Assembly: GCF_028769735.1 (NCBI RefSeq)
Contig: NC_088172.1
Coordinates: 70,456,631 to 70,520,630 of the forward strand
DNA from: Zonotrichia leucophrys gambelii
Lineage: Eukaryota; Chordata; Aves; Passeriformes; Passerellidae
Direction of reading: 5' to 3'
DNA length: 64,000 bases
Under the pieces are notes generated by a model. It worked only from the letters and a program-made list of their open reading frames with translations. It did not search any database and had not been told where the DNA came from. Positions 1 through 11,700 of the stretch are shown here, in pieces (position 1 is the stretch's first letter; each line of letters begins with the position of its first letter). The translations under genes and the position numbers were made by a program.

Positions 1-3000
1 TCCAGTGTTTGCATATTGCATGGTTGTTATAGTTTCTTACTATACATCTAACTCTCAGCATTTTCACAGAGAAAATACTGCATTAGCATATGTTCCAAAA
101 GAGCAAGTTTATTTTTGTTTTGACATAACTGTTTATTTGCACTCACTCTAATAAAAAAATTAAATCAAAAATTTAGAATACTCCCTTCAAGTTGGTTCAG
201 ATACTTTGGCAGTAAATAGCATCATCATGGCCTTTATTTTAAATAATAATAATTTATTGAAAGATGAAATTAAGAGACTTTCATTTCTGAAACCAGGTTT
301 TGCAAAATTTTCTTTATCTACAAGACTAAGCTCATTTTACATTACTATGATTTCTTCAGCAAATAATCTGTGTGGTCTGCAGAAGGCAGGGCACAATCTC
401 TCTGAATTTAATGGTTAATTTAACAGGTGTAGACTTTTGAGATTTATACACAGACTTCTTGTTTGTTTTATGATACCTTAATAGCTCAGAGCCTTATTGA
501 CTTATATTAACTAACACACAGAAAATGGGTCTCCTAACTACAAAAAAGTTACATTTTCATTGTGCAGGTTTGATATAAACACTGGTATGTTAAGGAGCAT
601 AATTGAAACAGAAAAACCTAGTCCTTTCTTTTTGTAAAAACAGAAACTTAGAGATGTAAGAGTGCTCCAATCAAAGCAAAAAAATAAAGTGTTATACAAC
701 CCCTTAAAAACAAAAGTAAAATAGAAAAGCCACACACAAACAAGCAGCTTGTGGGCAAGAATGCAACAAAAGATGCAGAACAATAGGAAAGCAGGGGTGG
801 GGAACATTTAACTGAAAATTAAAAAAAAAAACAAACAAAAAAAACCCAAAACCATCTTTCAGAGAACAAGGACTGACATAAAGAGTTCCTGTCGAACAAG
901 ACAAGGTAACATCTCCTGGCTGTCATTATTCAGCCAGTAACTATCTGCTAGGAAATATGAATATGTGAATACATAACCAAGATCACCATTAAACTTTCAA
1001 ATAACTCAAGAATACAAAGCACTCACAATTATTGTATGCTAAATTATTACCATTACACATGAAATATCAACACTGGTATAAATTTCTTCATTTTTCTCCC
1101 ATGATAACTTATACTTCAAAGCTTCTGAAAGGTAACACAGAACAATCAACCATCCCTGCACTGTTATTTGATACTCCAGTCTTTTGAAGATAATTTTCAT
1201 TATTTTATAATTTACACAGTTTCTACTAGTAACAATTTATTTATTTATTTTAACATTACTGATATCTATCTGGAAAGCAAACTTGCTTGTAGAGACAGAG
1301 TTTTATCCATGCAGAATGCCTCTGGAACAACTGATAACCAAATCCATTACTGTGGCTGGGATACCGTTTTTCCACTGTTTAATTTGTCATCACCAAATTA
1401 TTTTTTTTCCCCATTTCAGATTCGTGACCAACTCCCAGTCTCCTTATCACTCACTCTGCATCAGAAAACCAATTTCAAGCTGTAATCCCTGCAAATGCTG
1501 AACTCCCTTGCCTATCCCCTGGGTTTTTTCCCAAGAAAATGCATTGTGTCTCCCTGACTGCCCTTCACACTCACAATGCAGACCTGCAGATGCTCACCTC
1601 CCAAAGGCTGCCTGAAAAGCAACACGGAGACTGCTGCCAATGTCCCCCTTGCTAGGGTGAGCTACATAGTTTATTTTGCATTTATCCTTAGATATATGTA
1701 TCCATTCATCTCATTTTTCCTTTCTTTGTGTGAATGGGGGTTGTGTTGCCTTTTTTTAACACTGTTTACACTGAGTCAAATCATTCTTCACAATACAGAA
1801 TCACATGCTTAATATTCATATTGCTGTATCAAATGCTGTTCAAAAATAAAAAACAATAGTGCATTTGTATTTCCAAAAAAAAAAGGGATGTGCATACAAT
1901 GCTAGAATTTACAAACAAAATAAAAGAAAAAATATTTAATGGCCAGGTTCAGCTTAAGAAGTTACAGGTTTCTGCTCTTTTTAGTGATGCCATAAATTGA
2001 AAAATAGTAGCCAAAACTACTCAGTGTCTAACTTTGCTATTTTTTAATTCATGAACATCAAAGCAAGATGCAGAAACAGCAAGGATGTCTTCATTTTCAG
2101 TTTTCATTCCATACAGCACACCAGTTAACCAACCATCAGATGTTCCATGGGAAATACCATTCAGTTTTCAATTTGGGAAACCATAACAAGCTTTATTGCA
2201 TGGACTTCTTTTTCCAAGTATTCATTTATATGTTGAATATGTAGAAGTAGTAAATACAGGCTCAACGAAAAACAGTGTTAGAGCTCATTTCCTTGTTCCT
2301 TTAGATTTTGGAACCTGCACACTATTTCCTTCCAGTCTTTTGAATCAAACTGTACACCAGGCAAAGAATGCACCTTCCTCCTATGGAGTTTAGGAAAAAA
2401 ACCAAAAAGGCCTTTCCCCTCTGCATGGTTAACACATATCCTATTGCTTCATCCTCCAAATTTTGCTGATTAGAACACAGCCATGAAGCTACATTTTCTG
2501 TAGAAAATAGCTTTTAAGCACTGAAGTGAGTAGCAATAGCAGGAAAAAAGCAAAACAAAAAAATCCTATTCAACACAATTATTACAAGGAATGCTTATTT
2601 TTTAGGACATAAAGGATTAAAGTGCCAATGTGTCTGGGGCAGGGAAAAGAAGGCAATCAGTTAAAAGGGTAGAAAAGTTGCACGATTTTTTAAAATGCTG
2701 CTAAGTAATTTTCGTTACAGAACCATGGCTTTGAAAGTGGAAAAAGTTACAGAGAACTTGTCCAAAGAAGTTACCATCTAGATACAAATTTTGAGATGTT
2801 TTGCCCTCAAGCTGCTCAGTTTTAACTTCAGAAAACAAACTCCTTAAGAGTTCTTTTAACACTATTACAGAACTGTACTTTGCACTGTTTATATTGTGCA
2901 AAAAAGGGTAAGATTCATCATCAAACTTTCTCTTTCTGATTGAATTCAACTCCTACTGTGTTTTTAAATCTCCAGAATTATAACTTTCAATTCAAGAAAA

Positions 3001-5010
3001 AAAAATATTTTTACTTCTCCCATCTACAGAAAGTCACAAGAAAATCAGTGTCTTACTGAATTTTCTGGGCTAGAACTTAAGAGGTTTGCTGCACTTCCTT
3101 TGAATCACTCAGTGGAAAAAAAGAAAATTACATTTTAGGCATTAAAAAAAGATAGAAATCCCCTCCCTAGTTTCATCATAAGCAATGCTAAATATGGATG
3201 CAGAGGTTACATAGGTTCCTTCCATAAGGCGTTCACAGGACACAGGGTCTGCAGGTAGGAAAAATAACTATGTAACACACTCCAGAAAGTCATCCAGGAC
3301 CAAGATAGTACACTAAAATAGGAAAGTACCTGTCTTTCAGACAAGCAACTTCAGTAGAAGTTTTTATATAAGAGAAAGCCACAACTTAGTTCCTTCAGCC
3401 CCAAAACTTCTTAAATTATTACTAGTGGAGCTAGAAAAATTCACTTGGGTGCTACAAACAAAAGTTTGTAGTGTTTCTGACAGACACTGACAGGTTTTGC
3501 TTTCATTTTGAATAAAACTTCAGGCTATCATCTTGGGCAAAAAACCCTCTGTCTGCTTCTGAAATGCTAAATATTGCAGATCTGCCTCCATATATTCTGG
3601 CAAGGGGGCTTCTAATATAGCCCAGAGCTGTAGAGCAAAAAAGAAAAACCACAAAGACCATAGAGCTAGAGTGCAAGCAGCCAAGCAACAAATTCCTTTG
3701 CTGTCTGCAGTAGGAGTGCACTATAAATATAAAGTTCCACTGATACAGATTGTGATCACTTTCAAGAAGCTGAATGGCTTAAAAAGGCAGCAACACATAT
3801 TTGAAGCAATAATTAAGATCAGGATTGAGTCTGTTTCAAGTCCTGACTGATTTTTCTCTCCTTATCACATTATTCAAATTACCACAAGGTAACAGAATCT
3901 AGAATTATCAAAAAATTTATCCAGCTAAGATTTAATACTAACAGCACAACAAAGTCAGGTAAACAAAAGAAACAAGAAACACCCAACAAAAACCATGCAC
4001 AGGAAAAACCTCTGAACACTAACTCAGAAAGCAGGAGTGCATTTTATTGTGCACCACACCAGAAAGTGTGTCAAAAACTCATAGAACTCATCATGATCAT
4101 GAACAAATCTCAGCTCAGTTTTTCAAACATGCCAGTTCTTTTTTTTTCTCTGATATTTTAGTAAAAATTCTTAGGCTTATGTGTGTCATACCAAAACACA
4201 CATATTTGGATTCTGCCAACACTAACTGGTTAAAATTACCTTCCTCTTACTTTTATTCTTTAATCTTTATCTTCTCTTATCTTTTGGTGAAATTTTTTAC
4301 CTTTTAAAACACTATATATATATATATATGTACATATATACATACACATACAACACATGTATAGTTCTCTGCTTCTACTATCCCTAGTATGTTGGATTTC
4401 AGTCTGTTCATTATTTACACAGCAAAACGTGAACAGTAAATGCAAACTCTTTAACAGCAACAATTAGCACATAGAGTACAATTAAGAGAGACTGTATCAG
4501 AGAAAGTCTTGGGAAGAAAATAATTAATTGATGAACAGTATCCATGAGTAACACCTTACTTGTTTTTACATTAAGAAGAGTAGAACAACCTCAGTATAAG
4601 TCAGACTTAGAAATACAGGCATTGCTTGCACAGTAACATTACACAGTACTTCAGGCAACCACATAAATGTAATACAACATTTCAGAGAGAAAACTGTTAA
4701 TTGTTTGATGATATATGGCAAAATGAATTTACATGTGTGACTTCTGCACATCAGAACTTTCTGAGATAATCACTGTAAATAAAGCTAACTTCTTCAACAA
4801 ACCCCTGCATCACAGGGGTTTCTTTCACTGGACAGAAATTAATAGATGCACAAGGGAGCAGGGAGAATAAAACAAGAAATTTGTTTTCTGCTTTCCTGTC
4901 AGTACAAAGATTTTGAAGGCCCTATACAAATTCTACATATTTTAAATGCCTTTTGTAAAAATCAAACATAGCCTCTATTGGACTTCCATATAATAAATAA
5001 TAACTTCCAC
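1..5010 (-). other. TTC27: TTC27 intron 2 (3' part outside the window)
   Basis: This stretch lies downstream, on the minus strand, of the TTC27 exon 2 donor. I searched it for the next exon, which in the family should continue with a hydrophobic helix followed by an Asn-Trp-Thr-Gly type segment, and found no flanked open segment that matches. I therefore read it as intron, with exon 3 lying left of position 1. It is AT-rich, with an A-rich run at about 815-846, a TA/CA microsatellite at 4312-4352 and a 9-bp stem with a 5-nt loop at 4799-4821. The short open frames inside it have no family resemblance. Confidence 0.7.
4312..4352. repeat. TA/CA microsatellite
   Basis: A run of alternating TA followed by TACA/CACATA units, about 40 bp, inside TTC27 intron 2. 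It is simple sequence with no coding content. Confidence 0.85.
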
Positions 5011-5188
5011 CTTTCCACGTTATCAACCTCTGCAGAACAATCCAGGTATGCCAGAATCTGTTTCTCCAAGTAAGTGTCAATATTCTCCTCTGTCATAGAA
5101 GATGCACTGAAAACATTCTGAACGGCTGAATTTGAAAATATTGCCTCATATTTCCCATCAAACATCAATTGCAATAATGATCCACTTT
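5011..5188 (-). CDS. TTC27: TTC27 exon 2 (tetratricopeptide repeat protein 27)
   Basis: This exon continues the TTC27 N-terminus. The acceptor is a pyrimidine tract ending in CCAG just above 5188. The first two bases (AA) complete the Glu codon begun by the G left over from exon 1. The translation begins ESGSLLQLMFDGKYEAIF and continues through a segment containing TEENIDTYLEKQILAYLDCS, which I recognise as the N-terminal non-TPR helical part of TTC27. TTC27 is a TPR protein of roughly 840 residues in vertebrates, linked to HSP90/R2TP-dependent U5 snRNP assembly. Only about 60 of its residues are coded here. The 3' boundary is uncertain. I placed it at AG|GTGGAA (5011/5010), which leaves two bases over, but this donor is weak and the frame stays open for another 17 codons. 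Confidence 0.88.
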
Positions 5189-7888
5189 CTGGAAGAGAAA
5201 AAAAAACAACACAGAAATCAGTGTAAACTTTCAAACATTTTTGTCTTTCAAGACCTATCGAACATATTGAAATGAAAATATCTACCACTCCCCTTCTAAA
5301 GAATGTATCTTCATTTACACTGCAGGGAAAGTGCAGTTGCACTGAAACTCAAGAGCAGCACTTGAGCAGGTGTCACTTCATTCAAAATAATTTGTATTAA
5401 AGTTACAGTGAAACACAAACAATCAGATGAAGATAAAACAAAATTTCAGGAAAAACAAATGGATGGCCTTTTGAAATACTTCAATTATAACAGCAGGATG
5501 TTCTTCCTTCAAAACATTTTAAATGAACAGTAAACTGCTATAGATAAGACAGTAATGTCACAGACCAGAGAATCTACTTAGGGGAAATGCAACAAATAAA
5601 AATGATTCAATATTTGCAGAGTTCAGTGAATAAAGCCTTATGCAAAACTGCAGAAACTGCTCAGTCCTTCATTTACAAGCTTGGAATCCTGACAAGCAAT
5701 GGGCAATGAGATTTTATCTTTACAAAAGAACTATCTCCTATGGTAACTCCACTACCTCAATGAAAAGCCTGCACGTGGAGCAGATCCTTAGGGGTAACTA
5801 CTAAGGTGGATTTAGACCCAGGACTGGCTCTTAGGCCTGATTTCAATACAAAGGGAAGTCAAGAAATGCTATATATTTCTAAGAAGCTTCAGATTCATCA
5901 AGTTCTTGACCCAGGCTGCAACTTTATTTACAGAAGCTATCTTCAGATATGCTACAGTGCAATCAGTACAGCAATTGTTGGAACAACCTGGCCATGTTAA
6001 AATCTACTATTCTTGAGCAAAACCATTATCTGCCTACCCTGCAGTTGTGGCCACAGCTCATGCAGATGCACTAACTGGTTTCTGACCAGATGATGTAGGT
6101 GCTGGTGATGGTTCAGCTGAGCAAATGCAGAGCTGTGCACAGGATGAGTGCCTCACTATCAGCCTGTGACTCCAGCTGGGGACTGCAGCTCCCTGAGCTG
6201 CACTAACATCAGCAGCCAGGTAACCAATTTAACACCGGCACAGCAGTGGAGCCACACAAGCAGCAGCTGTGCAAAGACCTGAATTGAACACCACCCCCAA
6301 GCTCATCCAACTAAACAAGGACTTGAAATTTTACAAAAACAGGCACACCTTCAATAACAGCAATGGATGACTCTATAGGAATGGGTGACAGAGACATTCA
6401 TTCTAAAGTCCCTGCACCACACTGCTGACTGAAGTTTACTTCAGTTCTCCACAATGATGTAAGAGATAATGTGTGCTGTGTATTATTTAAAAAACACTTT
6501 AAGCTGTACCTGGAAGGACATATACAGTGGAACCACAATGCTGCTGACATCATGCCCTCACAGAGAATGGAAATAACAAGAGGCTTTTCTCCAATCTGTG
6601 CTTTGGAGAGACTCTATCACCAAATGACACCTTTTCTATATTGGATTATAGTTGCCCAGACAGGCAATGCTGTAGTTTGTACAATAACTATGGGCTGTGA
6701 GGACACATGTTGATGAATGAGGAACAATGAGGTTCTTCTCTTTCCAGTAACATAACTGTAGCATGTAAAACCTGCTTTTGATTCTTTGTGCAGCTTTTTA
6801 TAGGACACTATACAAATTCAAGGTCACAACTTTTAAATTCATTTTCAGGATCATCAATAGGAGAGGTCCATGTAAATGATGACTAAGAATCATCACAAAC
6901 CCCACCATTTTCTATCTCCACTGCAAGACGCCTTTCTTCAACAAGTTTTCCCCACATCTTATAGCAGCATGCTATAAAGCTCCTCAAAACAAACCAAAGC
7001 TAACAAAGAATCCGACCAAAAAAAAAGTAATCAGAAAAACTCCATACCACAAACAGCATTGTTGAAAAGACAGATGTGAGAAATGTCAGTCACATCAGCT
7101 ACCATTCCTGGACAGTACAATAACTAAGGTCAATTGAAAAGTCACATAAGTAAATTAGTCCTGTATGGCTCTTTTCCAAAAATCAGTAAGTGCTTAGGTA
7201 AGGATAAAAGAGATTTTCAATATGCTACAACATGGCACATGACTTGAGTACTTCAGTCTGCCTGAAACATGGAAGCACCTTTACATGACAAGGGTTACAT
7301 TTTAAGAGCTGCTGCGCTCCCCTGCAGGAAAGCTGCGTCTAACCAAGTCCCCTCAAGAGACAATTTTCCATTGATCCCTCAAGCAACTGTGACCGAATAA
7401 CTAATAAATATAGCAAAGGCAGCTCGTGCCAGACTCTTCCTTCCCACGTTCTGCTCCAAGAGCGTGTTCCACCTGACTGCCAAGCTCCAACAGGCAGGCA
7501 GGCAGGAGCCTTTCCCTCGGGAGGCGGCCGGAGGGAGCCCCTCCGTGCTTCCAAGCCTCCCGAGTGCCGGCATCAGGCGGCTGCCGGGGCGCCTGCCGGA
7601 CCGGCCCCGCTGCGGCCCCGAGAGCGGCCAAGGAACCGTGCGGCGGCCCGGCCGCTGCTGCCGCCCCAGCCCTGCCCGCAGTGCCGGAGCTCCTCCAGCC
7701 TGACAAGCCCACGGCCTCCCCCCGCTACAGCGCGGGCACAGCCCCCGGGAGCTCGGCGAGGCTCTGACAGGCGCCGCAGGTGAAAACGCCCGCGGGAGGG
7801 ACCCGCCAGCCGCAGCCCCGGCTCAGCCCGGTGGCTTCGGGCACGCACAAGGAGCGGGCACCATCCCCACGCCGGGACCTCCCCTCAC
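5189..7888 (-). other. TTC27: TTC27 intron 1
   Basis: This 2.7-kb intron lies between the exon 1 donor (CAG|GTGAGG at 7889/7888) and the exon 2 acceptor at 5188. Its left part is AT-rich. A moderately GC-rich, CAG/CTG-rich patch sits at about 6040-6330, and I could not assign it to a repeat family. The last 400 bp merge into the CpG island. No second gene is evident, and short ORFs such as 5806-6000 and 6471-6713 lack family resemblance. Confidence 0.85.
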
Positions 7889-8330
7889 CTGCGGCCGCGA
7901 CTTCGCCCTGCTTCCACTCCAGGGACTCCGCGGCGCTGAGGAAGCCCCTCAGCAGGGCGCGCTCCAGGGCCAGCATGGTCCCGCCGCCCGGGCCCGCCCC
8001 GCTTCCCGGCACCACCGCGCTCGGGGCCGCGATCCCCGGCACCCACAGAGGCGCACACGCTGCCCGTGCGAGCCCTCAGCCCATGTGCGGGCACCGGCCA
8101 CAGGGAGCCGCCATGACAGCGGCGCGGGGCACGCCGGGAGGGCGCGCTGGCCCCGCCCCGCCGCGAGCCGGCGGCGTGAGGGGAGCGCGGGCACCGCCAT
8201 GGCTGGGGAGGGCCCTGCGGCCCCCGGGGTCGGCACTGAGCGCCCGGCGACAGCTTGTGAGGGGGCGGGGGTGGGCGCAGGCACGCCTACGTATCCGTAT
8301 GGAATCTGCCTGGGCTGTTCCCTGCGGAGA
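7480..8330. promoter_or_regulatory. TTC27: CpG-island promoter of TTC27
   Basis: GC content and CpG density rise abruptly here against an AT-rich background and fall again at about 8330. The island covers TTC27 exon 1 and its upstream region, as expected for a housekeeping promoter. GC-box (Sp1-type) motifs are visible, for example CCCGCCCC at about 7993-8000, CCCCGCCCC at 8151-8159 and GGGGGCGGGG at 8261-8270. I see no TATA box close to the start. Such islands often fire in both directions. On the plus strand two ATGs in excellent Kozak context (8113 and 8199) lie divergent to TTC27, so a divergent transcript is possible but unproven. Confidence 0.85.
7889..7976 (-). CDS. TTC27: TTC27 exon 1 (start codon, N-terminus)
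   Basis: This is the coding part of the first exon of the TPR protein TTC27. The start ATG (7976-7974) has a strong Kozak context, with A at -3 in ACCATGC. The encoded N-terminus, MLALERALLRGFLSAAESLE followed by WKQGEV, lines up with the family's conserved Leu-Arg-Gly-Phe ... Glu-x-x-x-Trp-Lys-Gln start. The exon gives 29 codons plus one base and ends at a consensus donor, CAG|GTGAGG. Joined to exon 2, the leftover G plus AA makes Glu. The frame stays open upstream to about 8042, but the codon there is GTG rather than ATG, so the internal ATG is the start. The 5'UTR extends rightward into the CpG island; its exact start cannot be read. Confidence 0.9.
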
Positions 8331-8360
8331 ATCACCGAAGGGGTCAGGTTAGAAGGGAAC

Positions 8361-8722
8361 ACGGGCGTCAGGTGGTCCAGCCTCCATCGTCCAAGCTCCC
8401 TGCTCAAGCAGGGTCATCCCAGAGCACACGGCACGGGATTGCATCCAGGCTGTTCTGGAGTATCTCCAGTGGGGGAGAATCCACAGCTTCTCTGGGCAAT
8501 CGGTTCCAGTGCTCAGTCACACAATAAAGAAGTTCTTCCTCACATTCTGCTGGAACTTCTGTGTTTCTGCCCTCGGCCTCCTGTCCCATTGCTGGACCTC
8601 ACTAAGCAGAGCCTGGCTTCTTCTCTTGACACCCTCCCTTCAGATATCTGTACATCCTCTGGGGAGAATCCTCTGGGATCCCGGGCAGGTGCAGGCTGAG
8701 GTGCTCAGGGCAGGCAGGTCAG
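8361..8722 (-). mobile_element. CR1 LINE fragment, antisense to the plus strand
   Basis: This is a 5'-truncated CR1 (chicken repeat 1) tail. In plus-strand order it shows the reverse-complement hallmarks of CR1: a block with GAGTATCTCCAGTG, then CACAGCTTCTCTGGGCAA, then GTTCCAGTGCTCAGTCAC, then the AAGTTCTTCCTCACATTC, GGAACTTCTGTGTTTC and CTCTTGACACCCTCCCTT blocks. The 3' terminus of the element is degraded, and its edges fade into the CpG island on the left. It is an old copy with no coding capacity. The plus-strand ORF 8085-8699 runs through it, so that ORF is partly CR1-derived. Confidence 0.85.
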
Positions 8723-11700
8723 GATCGTGCTTTGGTCTATGCCCGTGTTAATTTCAGCACCTGTCCAAACACAAGTTTGATAAAATTAAAATTCCTATTG
8801 TGAGATTTTGTGCTTTTTATTTTCAGGGAAAACCACTAAAGTAACATTTTCTGTGAATAAATAGCTGCTAAGTGTAATTCCTTAGTAAAAAGAAGGAATA
8901 TTTTGCTGTCTTCCTCCCCACTGCCAGTTCTCCCACGTGTGGGGTTTCACCCTTACAGTTCAGTTCTGGGAGCATCTGGAAACATCTGGAAGCTGCATGT
9001 GGGCAGGAGTACCCCGGGAGGAATTAGGGCACTCCTCCCTGGCACGAGGCTGATTGCTACTGCTCATGTAAAAGATCAGTTGCCACAGACTTACTGAAAT
9101 TTACTGCTTAAGTTTGCTTCCCTAAATTACTTGAAGAATACATGTGTTTTTCTCAAAGAACAATCAATATGCTGTCTTTGGATCTAAGGATAGCTTCTGC
9201 CAGAGAGCTCAAGGGGAAGAAAGTCTTTGCAGGGCTGTGTAGTGCAGATTCAAGATTTTAGCATAGTGCTGCTTATTGTTTCTAAGCAGGAAGTAGATAA
9301 TCAAAATTTCTGACACAGGTGTTTTCAGAGAATAACCTTAATCTTTAACTTTTTTCTGAGAGTGTGAGAAAATTACCCATATGAAATGTGCTACTGTGGT
9401 ATCTGAACCAGCACATTTAATATCACCTTACAAGATACCTGTACTGCTGTATTGATGCAGTACTTATCTTCTGCTGCAGGATTTTTTTCCCTAAAGCCTT
9501 TTGAAACAGATAATCTTGTGGACTACCAAAAAAACCTGCTTACTGTAAAAAAAAAGGTTTTGTAAGCTCCAAGCAATTAATATTAGCATAGATTTATTAT
9601 AATGATATTTTTAACAGTGAGCTGCTGTTTGTAAAAGCTGCTGTTACATGATTTTCAAACTGATCTTGTATTCTGTGTGCCAGGTCTCTGGTACTGCTGG
9701 GGAGAGAAGCGATTGTGTTGTGTGCCATTTTTGAGCAGGAGCAGATTTGCTGTTTGAGGAGTGGGGAAAGGGGAGGAATTGTCAAGGAAAAACCGGCTCA
9801 TTGGCATACCAGGATGAAAATCTGCAGGACTGTGTGACCAAACTTCTGCAATTCTAAGGAGCACATTTGAAGCACCTGGTGAGAGGAGGGGAGATGCAAG
9901 GCTCCTACTGGGGAATTCTATCAGTTTTTCTTGCTTTGGCTTTGTCAGTTGAGCCAAGTTATGTCCCACTAACCAGTTGGTCTCTGTGATCCGTCATATT
10001 CAGGGTTACATCACCTTAGTTACAGTGCCAGAAGCATCCCTCGGGTCTCTCCGACCACTTGGCCAACTTATGCTCTTGCTTCACCAAACCCCAAAGAACA
10101 AAATCACTGGGCAGTCAGTGAAGTGGAGGTAAAAAAATCTACATTTCAAAGGTGCTAAGATAATAGAGGCTAGGGAATTCTTCTCTTCCTCACAACTTTA
10201 TGAAGCAGTAACAGTTAGTGCAGGCCACTGCACCACAGGAAAAGGAGTGATTCAAACCACTCTTTGGGAATATAAAATGAAGAGCATGGCCAATGGCAAA
10301 TAACCCTGGACAGCTCTTCTCTGGTGTTGTGGCAGCTCTTCTGGAAGCTGACATTGATCTTCATTAATCATTTGGAAAATACTATATATTAATATTACTG
10401 TATCTCTCTTCGTACAGTATCCAGGATGAATAAATGAGTAGAAAAAGAAGGAGTAGGTCTCCAGTAAAATCTTACTCTGTGTGTAAAATACAGCTATAAT
10501 ATTTGAGGCACAGTCTTCCCACTCGTAATAGGTTAGTTTTTTCTAAAATTCAGCCATTTAGTAGAAAATCTGTTGCCATTCCTGATGTACATAAATAAGT
10601 ATTTGCTGACCATTTTGCAAATGTTGCTCTGTTCCTTCTTTTTCCTCCTTTTTTGTCACATCAGAACGTATCTCATCTGAACTTTTAAAAAGTATTCATT
10701 ACCTTATTAGCAGAAATTTTCTCTGCCTCTACTACATCTGTGAGTTTTCAGATGAAGAAACCAAAGCTTATGTGGCAATAATTCAATTTACTGTTCAACA
10801 AAAGAATTCAGAAATTACTCTTTCATTAAATAAGCATGTCATATCTGCCCAAGTAGACATTTGCAAAGTATTTAATGCCTTCTTATATGAGCTAATACAG
10901 AAACATTATTTTATGATCTATTTTTTTTATACAGCAACATTTTCTCTCTTTGCTAGCTTCAAAAGGAGAGAAGAATTTAAAGTGAGATTTAAAATATATT
11001 AAATGGCTCTCATTAATTGGATTCTCTTTAGGAGTCTGAAGGAAGAAAGCCAAACAAAATTGGTTCCAGTCACACTACATGACACATAAATTTTAGTTGA
11101 AACAGATAAAATATTTTATTAAAACTACATGATAATTTTGATCTCTTTAGTGTACCCACAAACATGATTGTATTTTGGAACATAGAATGTGCATGGCTAC
11201 CTGTAAGCAGAAACGTTTTTGAGGTTACCACACACTGAATAAAAAGAGTGGCTAGTTCTGGCTCTGGGGTACATTTGTGTCACAGCCAGGTCACGGTGGC
11301 TGCAGTGCTCTGCCGGGTCATCCCTGTGGGGCTGCGCTGGCACGAGACTGGTGGGCTCATCCGAAACACGGACTGGGACGGGCAGCCAACAACAGGGGGA
11401 TGGTGAGTTCCTGATCCGGAGCTCCCAGCTGGATCCTTAACACATTGTCTGTCACCTGGGAAGAGTGAAGCTCTTGGGTTTCCTCAGCGCCAATTGTGCC
11501 TGAAATCACTCGCAGTGATGCTTTTGATGTTGGACCTCCAAAATTTGGGGCATCTCTGTGACTCTTGACTTCAGTAAAATTTGGTGCATGACTGAGGGAA
11601 TAAGAACCATTGGTCATTCCTGGTTTATATGTAAGATTTGGTGAGTTCTGTGGATGAAATATGGCCTGTCACATTAACGTAGAATATTCCACGTGAATCA

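Noticed and set aside
4799..4821. Nine-bp stem-loop as a terminator or RNA element
   Set aside because: It lies in a eukaryotic intron, is short, and is expected by chance in AT-rich DNA of this length.
7980..8042. Upstream in-frame extension of TTC27 starting near 8042
   Set aside because: The codon at 8042 is GTG. The first ATG in frame is 7976, with a strong Kozak context and the family's N-terminus directly after it.
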